Below are positions 14,656 through 21,498 of a stretch of 21,498 bases of DNA, one piece after another. This stretch comes from CAYRSS01 sp964426945 (GTDB lineage: Bacteria > Planctomycetota > Phycisphaerae > UBA1845). A model generated the notes under the pieces. The model saw nothing but the letters and a program-made list of their open reading frames with translations. It had not been told where the DNA came from and ran no database searches. The stretch's first letter is position 1. Every line of letters starts with the position of its first letter. The stretch is from positions 1-21,498 of the forward strand of contig CAYRSS010000063.1 of NCBI GenBank assembly GCA_964426945.1, in the 5' to 3' direction. A program made the translations under genes and the position numbers.

Positions 14656-16164
14656 ATGTCGAAGCCGTACGAACAGCTGGTGGAACTCGTGAAGGATGTC
14701 GCCCGTCTCGAGAGCGTGGGGCAGCTTCTCGACTGGGACCAGGAAACGAAGATGCCCGAAGCGGGCGTGGCCGCGCGAGCGGAGCAGAGCGCCCTGGTTG
14801 CCGGGCTGGCCCACGAGCGGTTCATCGCACCAGAGGTCGGCCGCCTGCTGGAAGCCGCAGAGGGAGAGGGCGCCGCCCGGACCGGAGCCGTCGCGGCGAC
14901 CAACCTGCGCGAGATCCGGCGGCGCTGGGAGCGCAAGACGAAGCTGCCCACTGAGCTGGTCAAGGAGATCGCCCACACGGCCATCGTGGCGAAGGACGCG
15001 TGGGCCAAGGCCCGACGAAACTCGAACTTCGCGGAGTTCGCCCCCTACCTCGAGAAGACCGTCGCCCAGCGTCAGCGTGTGGCCGAACTGATCGGCTACA
15101 CGACCGAGCCCTACGACGCCCTGATGGATGAGTTCGAGCCCGGGGCGATCGCCTCGCAGATCGAGAAGCTGCTGGGCGAGCTCGTCGCGGCGACGGTGCC
15201 GCTGCTGCAGCGCATTCAGGCATCGCCGAACAAGCCGGACGCCTCGATCCTCACGCGGCATTATGACCGTGCTCCGCAGGAGCGGCTGTCGCGCATGTTC
15301 GCGGAGAGGCTGGGGTTCGACTTCAGCGCCGGCCGGGCGGACGTGTCCACCCACCCCTTCTGCACGACGATCGGCGGGCCGGGCGACGTGCGGATCACGA
15401 CGCGCTACCTGGAGGATTTCCTTCCGGCGGCGATGTTCGGCACGATGCACGAGGTCGGCCACGCCCTCTACGAGCAGGGCTTGCCCGGCGAGCATCGCTT
15501 CACGCCGATGGCCGACGCCGTCTCGCTGGGCATCCACGAGTCGCAGTCGCGGATGTGGGAGAACTTCGTCGGCCGCAGCCGGGCGTTCTGGGAGTGCCAC
15601 TACGTGACACTTCAAAAGGAGTTCCCCGCGGCGCTGGGCAAGGTCTCGCTCGACGAGTTTTACCGCGCCATCAACACCGTGCAGCCCTCGCTGATCCGCG
15701 TCGAAGCGGACGAGTTGACTTACAACCTGCACATTGCCCTGCGGTTCGAAATCGAGCGCGGCCTGATCAGCGGGACCGTGAAGGTCAAAGACGTGCCCGC
15801 GTTCTGGAACGAGACGTTCAGGAAGTACCTTGGCATCGTCCCCCCTGCCGATCGCGAGGGCTGCCTGCAGGACATCCACTGGTCGCTTGGGGCGATCGGT
15901 TACTTCGCGACCTATTCGCTGGGGAACCTCTATGCGGCGCAGTTCTATGAGCAGGCAGGCCGCGACATCAGCGATCTTGAAGGCAAGATCCGGGCGGGGG
16001 ACTGTCGCCCGCTGCTGGAGTGGCTGCGCGACCGCATCCACCGCCACGGCCGTCAGTACCTCGCGCATGAACTCGTGCAGCGCGTGACGGGCAAGCCGCT
16101 GTCGATCGAACCCTTCGTGCGCTACGCGACGGCGAAGTTCTCGGCGGTCTACGGGCTGTCCTGA
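14656..16164 (+). CDS. M32-family metallocarboxypeptidase (carboxypeptidase Taq type)
   Basis: A cytosolic zinc carboxypeptidase that trims C-terminal residues from peptides, with 502 residues as expected. The zinc site is HEVGH (265-269) in GTMHEVGHALYEQGLP, with the third ligand Glu295 in GIHESQSRMWEN, the M32 signature. Other family blocks are WDQETKMPEAG near the N-terminus (about 28-38), RADVSTHPFC and RITTRYLEDF before the zinc site, and the region ADELTYNLHI, which M32 enzymes share. The last 100 residues contain CLQDIHWSLGAIGYFATYSLGN. The ATG at 14656 is preceded by GGAGG (14642-14646) at 9 bases; an upstream in-frame ATG at 14647 would overlap that site. The gene is divergent from the membrane-protein gene and convergent with the antiporter (13 bases between stops). 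Confidence 0.92.
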   Translation: MSKPYEQLVELVKDVARLESVGQLLDWDQETKMPEAGVAARAEQSALVAGLAHERFIAPEVGRLLEAAEGEGAARTGAVAATNLREIRRRWERKTKLPTELVKEIAHTAIVAKDAWAKARRNSNFAEFAPYLEKTVAQRQRVAELIGYTTEPYDALMDEFEPGAIASQIEKLLGELVAATVPLLQRIQASPNKPDASILTRHYDRAPQERLSRMFAERLGFDFSAGRADVSTHPFCTTIGGPGDVRITTRYLEDFLPAAMFGTMHEVGHALYEQGLPGEHRFTPMADAVSLGIHESQSRMWENFVGRSRAFWECHYVTLQKEFPAALGKVSLDEFYRAINTVQPSLIRVEADELTYNLHIALRFEIERGLISGTVKVKDVPAFWNETFRKYLGIVPPADREGCLQDIHWSLGAIGYFATYSLGNLYAAQFYEQAGRDISDLEGKIRAGDCRPLLEWLRDRIHRHGRQYLAHELVQRVTGKPLSIEPFVRYATAKFSAVYGLS

Positions 16165-16177
16165 CGAGCGGTGCGGG

Positions 16178-17989
16178 TCAGCTCTTCGCAGCTTCGCCCT
16201 CGCGCACGAGGCTCACGAAATGCTGGCCCGGCTTGGGCTTGGGCGCCTCGTCGGCGACGTGCACGATGAGCCGCTTCGGCTCCTCCTCAAGGGTCAGCAG
16301 CGGAATCGCTTCCTCGCCGTAGCGCTCACGGAAGTCCTCCAGCGTGAATTCCTCGGTGATGCGCGTCACCTTCACCACCCAGCCGCTCTCGCAGAGGTCC
16401 TCGAGGCGATCGGCGGTCGCGTCGACGTGAAAGAGCCGGCGGCCGGGCAGCTTCGTCTCGGCTGGGAGTTGCTTTTCACGGTCGCGCCGCGGGGAGATCT
16501 GGTAGGTTCCCGCCTGGCCGAAGGTGCGGCGGAAATGCTCCACGGCGAGCACGTTCACCTCGTCGTTGCCGGTCATGGCCAGCATGCGCCCGAGTCCTGC
16601 GAGGTTCAGCTCGCCTGCGTGGTCATCAGAGACGATGCTGCCCCGGACGGCGGGTAGGCCGGCGAGGCGGGCCGTGCGGATCTTGTCTGCGTTGGTGTCG
16701 ATCAGCAGCACGGCGAAGTCGCGCTTGAGCACGGCCTCGGCGAGCATCCTCGCGAAGCGCCCGGCGCCGGCGATCAGCAGCCCCTGCGGATTGCGCTCGG
16801 CCAGTCCGAGTCGCCGAGCCACTGGACCGGCCATCAGCCCGCTGAAGAGCACCGTGCCCACGATCGTCGTGAACGTCACAGTCACGAGGGGGTGGAATCC
16901 GACGATGCCGTGCCGCTCAAGCTCGATGAAGAACACCGAAGCCACGGCCGCGGCCACGATGCCCCGCGGCCCGACGACCATGAGGAACCATCGCTCGCGC
17001 CACGGGAGCGATGAGCCAAGCGTCGACGCGAGGATGCAGAGCGGGCGGACGACCAGGATCAGCGCCGCCACAAACACTGCGGTCTGCCAGCCGAAATCTG
17101 CGAAATCCTCCAGCTTCAAGCGGGCGCTGAGGAGGATGAAGAGCGCCCCGATGAGGAAGACCTCGAGATTCTCCTTGAATTCGGCGATCGATCGGATGTC
17201 GACGATCCGCTGGTTGGCGAGGATGACGCCCATCAGCGTCACGGCGAGCAGGCCGGATTCCTGCTGCAGCAAGTGAGAGACGGCGTACGCCGCCATCACC
17301 GTCGCCATCGAGAGGCTGCTGCGCAGGTAGTCGGGGATCCAGAAGCGACGCAGCGCGAGCATGAGCAGCAGGGCCGCCGCGGCCCCGACACCGCCGCCGT
17401 AGCAGAGCGTCTTGCCGAGGACGACCAGGGCGTGGTGCGAGGCGTTCGCTGTCGCGGCCGCGCCGCCGGCGACCACCTCAAACACCAGCACGGCGATGGT
17501 CGCGCCGACCGGATCAATGACGATCCCCTCCCACCGCAGTACCGAGGCGACGCGGGCCGTAGGTCGGACGTGGCGCAGCAGCGGGATGATTGTCGTGGGC
17601 CCGGTCACGATCAGGATGGCGCCCAACAGGATCGCGGGCTGCGCGGGGAGATCGAGCAGGTAATACGCCCCTGCGGACGCGGCCGCCCAGGTGACCAGCG
17701 CACCGACGGTCACGAGCCGCCAGACCACCGAAGCTGTCGTCGCGATTTCCGAAAAACGCAGCGTCAGCCCGCCCGCGAAGAGAATGATCGCCACGGCGAG
17801 GGACACGAGCGGCGAGAGAGCCCGGCCGAACAAGTTTTCGGGCTGGACTACGCCGGTGACCGGCCCCAGCAGGAAGCCGGCTGCCAGCAGCAGAAGAATC
17901 GACGGAAGCTGGATGCGCCACGCGAGCCACTGCGCCGCGCCGGCGACGACGACAATCAGCACCAGCAGCACAAGCGGCGACTCGAACAT
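16178..17989 (-). CDS. Cation:proton antiporter with C-terminal RCK (TrkA-N) domain
   Basis: A CPA-type monovalent cation/H+ antiporter of 603 residues in the inner membrane. The first ~390 residues form about 12-13 membrane segments. The ion-path motif EGIVIDPVGATIAVLVFE places the key Asp near residue 158, and AIILFAGGLTLRFSEI is the typical early helix. Residues ~396 onward form a Rossmann RCK domain: LLIAGAGRFARMLAEAV, then an acidic residue in LLIDTN, suggesting NAD(H)-type nucleotide sensing. The tail has a second alpha/beta region ending in FVSLVREGE. Such antiporters regulate Na+ or K+ and cytosolic pH; the ion cannot be told. It starts at ATG 17989. It is 80 bases downstream of the endonuclease gene on the same strand, possibly cotranscribed. 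Confidence 0.88.
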   Translation of the reverse strand: MFESPLVLLVLIVVVAGAAQWLAWRIQLPSILLLLAAGFLLGPVTGVVQPENLFGRALSPLVSLAVAIILFAGGLTLRFSEIATTASVVWRLVTVGALVTWAAASAGAYYLLDLPAQPAILLGAILIVTGPTTIIPLLRHVRPTARVASVLRWEGIVIDPVGATIAVLVFEVVAGGAAATANASHHALVVLGKTLCYGGGVGAAAALLLMLALRRFWIPDYLRSSLSMATVMAAYAVSHLLQQESGLLAVTLMGVILANQRIVDIRSIAEFKENLEVFLIGALFILLSARLKLEDFADFGWQTAVFVAALILVVRPLCILASTLGSSLPWRERWFLMVVGPRGIVAAAVASVFFIELERHGIVGFHPLVTVTFTTIVGTVLFSGLMAGPVARRLGLAERNPQGLLIAGAGRFARMLAEAVLKRDFAVLLIDTNADKIRTARLAGLPAVRGSIVSDDHAGELNLAGLGRMLAMTGNDEVNVLAVEHFRRTFGQAGTYQISPRRDREKQLPAETKLPGRRLFHVDATADRLEDLCESGWVVKVTRITEEFTLEDFRERYGEEAIPLLTLEEEPKRLIVHVADEAPKPKPGQHFVSLVREGEAAKS

Positions 17990-18069
17990 GGACGTCGGCT
18001 CCGACCTCGTCAGGCATCCTTCCGGGCGGCCACGCGCAGTCTACGGCTTTGCCGCCCCCGACGCGATGA

Positions 18070-18960
18070 TCAAGCCTTTCGCGCGCGGCGGCCTGCGACG
18101 AGGGAACGCAGGCGTTCCAGGTTCAGTTCGTTGAAGTCGCGCCCCTGCTCGTTTTCGCCGTGCTCGGTCTCGAGAATGAACGGCACCGCTGCGAAACGCT
18201 CGTCGTGCAGGAAGTGACTGAAGCCTTCGAGTCCGATGCGGCCCTCCCCGATGTGCTCATGGCGATCGACCCGGCTGTCGAGCGCTCCCACGGAATCGTT
18301 GGTGTGCACGCAGGCGACGCGGGCGAGACCCACTTCGCGGTCGAAGCTTTCCACCATCGCGCAATAGCCCTCCGCCGTGCGGAAATCGTGGCCGGCGGCG
18401 AAGAGGTGGCACGTGTCAAGACAGACGCCCGCGCGCGGTGCGTGGCGGCATGCGGCGAGGATGGCGGCGAGATGATCGAAGCGGTGACCGATGGTCGTGC
18501 CCTGTCCGGCGGTGCACTCGACGAGCACGCGCGTCGGACCCCCTCCGACTGCTTCGAAGACCGCGTCGAGCCCCGACGCGGTACGCTCGATCGCCGCCGA
18601 CTCGCTGTCGCCCATTGCTGCGCCCGGATGGAACACCAACGCGTCGATGCCAAGCAGGTGGCATCGCGTGAGTTCGTCGGCGAGCCCTTGAATGCTGCGA
18701 TCGCGAAGAGCCGCGTCGGGCGACGCGAGATTGACCAGGTAGCTTGCGTGAGCCGCGACAAACCTGATGCCCGTCTCGCGGCGCGCGGCGTGAAACGCGG
18801 ATACCTGCTCGTCGGTGAGCGGGGGAGCGTTCCAGCGGCGCTGGTTCTTGACGAAGACCTGGACGGCGTCAGCCTGCAGCCGCCGGGCCTCGACGAGGGC
18901 CAGATGGAGGCCACCGGCGACAGAGAGGTGAGCGCCGAAAATGCGCGAGGAATCGGCCAT
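18070..18960 (-). CDS. nfo: Endonuclease IV (apurinic/apyrimidinic endonuclease)
   Basis: Cleaves the DNA backbone 5' to abasic sites in base-excision repair, using three zinc ions in a TIM-barrel. The 296 residues match the family length. All expected metal ligands can be read: His71 (AAHASYLVN), His111 (VFHPGA), Glu148 (LVECTAGQG), Asp182 and His185 (CLDTCHLFAAG), His219 (CVHTNDS), Asp232 and His234 (DRHEHIGEG) and Glu264 (ILETE). The N-terminus GAHLSVAGG is the standard first strand. I prefer the ATG at 18960. A GTG at 18978 would add six residues, and neither has a strong ribosome site. A TTGACA lies on this strand at 18997-18992 but without a good -10. It is divergent from the rRNA promoter. 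Confidence 0.93.
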   Translation of the reverse strand: MADSSRIFGAHLSVAGGLHLALVEARRLQADAVQVFVKNQRRWNAPPLTDEQVSAFHAARRETGIRFVAAHASYLVNLASPDAALRDRSIQGLADELTRCHLLGIDALVFHPGAAMGDSESAAIERTASGLDAVFEAVGGGPTRVLVECTAGQGTTIGHRFDHLAAILAACRHAPRAGVCLDTCHLFAAGHDFRTAEGYCAMVESFDREVGLARVACVHTNDSVGALDSRVDRHEHIGEGRIGLEGFSHFLHDERFAAVPFILETEHGENEQGRDFNELNLERLRSLVAGRRARKA

Positions 18961-19063
18961 GGTGCGGCATTGGGCCACGAGCCGTAACTCTTGTCAAGCT
19001 AACGGGTTAACGCGGGCTCTGCGCGGGGTCCCGGCAGTGCTGAAAAAAGGGTCTTTGAGGGAC

Positions 19064-19091
19064 TTGACGGCCGCAAAGGATGTGTTAACTT
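19064..19091 (+). promoter_or_regulatory. rRNA promoter for the 23S gene
   Basis: TTGACG (19064-19069) is a five-of-six -35. It is followed after 16 bases by TAACTT (19086-19091), preceded by TGT, an extended -10. It lies about 335 bases upstream of mature 23S and just ahead of a hairpin and a boxA-like element, as in rRNA leaders. Confidence 0.65.
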
Positions 19092-19097
19092 GCCCGA

Positions 19098-19135
19098 CCC
19101 GGCTGAGAGAGGCCCTCAGGGCGTCAGCGGCCGGG
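19098..19135 (+). other. Leader hairpins of the 23S transcript
   Basis: Just after the predicted transcription start, CTGAG (19103-19107) can pair with CTCAG (19115-19119), or GCTGA (19102-19106) with TCAGC (19124-19128) extended by CCCG/CGGG. The two pairings exclude each other. This may help antitermination or RNA processing; the function is inferred. Confidence 0.4.
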
Positions 19136-19141
19136 ACGACA

Positions 19142-19153
19142 GGCTCTTTGACA
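19142..19153 (+). promoter_or_regulatory. boxA-like rRNA antitermination element
   Basis: GGCTCTTTGACA resembles the boxA sequence (TGCTCTTTA-type) bound by NusB/NusE in rRNA leaders, where it prevents premature termination. It is placed about 50 bases after the predicted transcription start, as expected for an rRNA leader. Confidence 0.55.
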
Positions 19154-19424
19154 AGTGAAGATGCGGACGTAGCGATCTGTCGGGCGGTTCGCGTCGGGCC
19201 TCGTGGCGACACGGGGCCGGCGGCGGCCGGACAGGTCGGGATTCTAGCGAATCCACACGAGAGTCATGTTGCCGGACGGCGGTCGGCCTTCGGGTCGGTC
19301 GGCGGTCGGCGGCGGGCTCTCTTGAGCGCAGGCGAAGCGGCTTGATCGTATGGCGGCGGAACCGGGCGTGGCGTTCGGCGCGAAAGCGTCGGGTGCTGCG
19401 GCGGGTTCAGCTTCTCATATAAGT
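19154..19424 (+). other. 23S rRNA leader, no gene
   Basis: A GC-rich leader between the boxA-like element and mature 23S. It holds repeated GGTCGG / CGGCGG units (about 19276-19318) and no tRNA cloverleaf or open frame with support. Part of it should pair with the 3' flank of 23S to form the RNase III processing stem, which cannot be checked because the 3' flank is outside the window. Confidence 0.5.

Positions 19425-21498
<2,074 letters not shown>

Noticed and set aside
14395..16068. Upstream extension of the membrane-protein frame across the M32 gene
   Set aside because: It is antisense to a well-supported carboxypeptidase, and the hydrophobic, gene-like composition starts only at 14394.
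18969..18997. TTGACA on the minus strand as the nfo promoter
   Set aside because: The -35 is perfect, but the hexamer at 17 bases is CCCAAT, and transcription would start at or after the start codon. The element may be coincidental.
19154..19424. Possible tRNA gene in the 23S leader
   Set aside because: No acceptor/T-arm signature such as GGTTCGAATCC with a paired stem was found. The GGTCGG-rich stretch is just repetitive GC-rich leader.

Overview
The window looks like chromosome of a high-GC planctomycete, possibly of Phycisphaerae type. This is inferred from three things: two secreted proteins with PEP-CTERM sorting tails, a lipoprotein whose linker is built from Asn-X dipeptides, and a 23S rRNA gene with its own promoter and no 16S gene in front of it. 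No plasmid, phage or CRISPR signature was seen. The only mobile-element trace is a decayed IS630-type transposase end at the left edge.

Layout. 2-351: truncated, frameshifted IS630 transposase. 352-909: non-coding. 910-2046 (+): exported HAF-repeat PEP-CTERM protein. 2255-3574 (-): two lipoproteins of unknown role. 3678-3989 (+): small DUF6504-like protein. 4103-7631 (+): ppx/gppA, two tandem thymidylate-kinase-like genes and sixA, facing a CHAD-domain gene (7611-8612, -) whose 3' end overlaps sixA. 8878-9612 (+): one-TM protein of unknown role. 9809-10297 (+): CHRD-domain PEP-CTERM protein followed by a clear intrinsic terminator. 14394-10430 (-): multi-TM protein, then a polyprenyl (farnesyl/geranylgeranyl) diphosphate synthase, then dxs, an isoprenoid-precursor cluster. 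14656-16164 (+): M32 carboxypeptidase. 17989-16178 (-): cation/proton antiporter with an RCK domain. 18960-18070 (-): endonuclease IV. 19064-19153: rRNA promoter and boxA-like element. 19425 to the right edge: 5' two thirds of 23S rRNA.

The most interesting block is 4103-8612. Ppx/GppA (polyphosphate or pppGpp phosphohydrolase), SixA (phosphohistidine phosphatase) and CHAD (a helical domain known to bind polyphosphate) are all tied to polyphosphate or phosphoryl-transfer chemistry. Between them sit two paralogous thymidylate-kinase-fold proteins with overlapping reading frames. The first has a canonical Walker A; in the second the catalytic P-loop lysine is an arginine. I propose a polyphosphate-linked module with an active plus variant kinase pair. 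This is inference from family knowledge and gene order, not a demonstrated function.

The remaining genes are mostly housekeeping (isoprenoid synthesis, base-excision repair, ion homeostasis, peptide turnover) and surface or exported proteins. All protein-level calls come from reading motifs by eye. No database search was possible.
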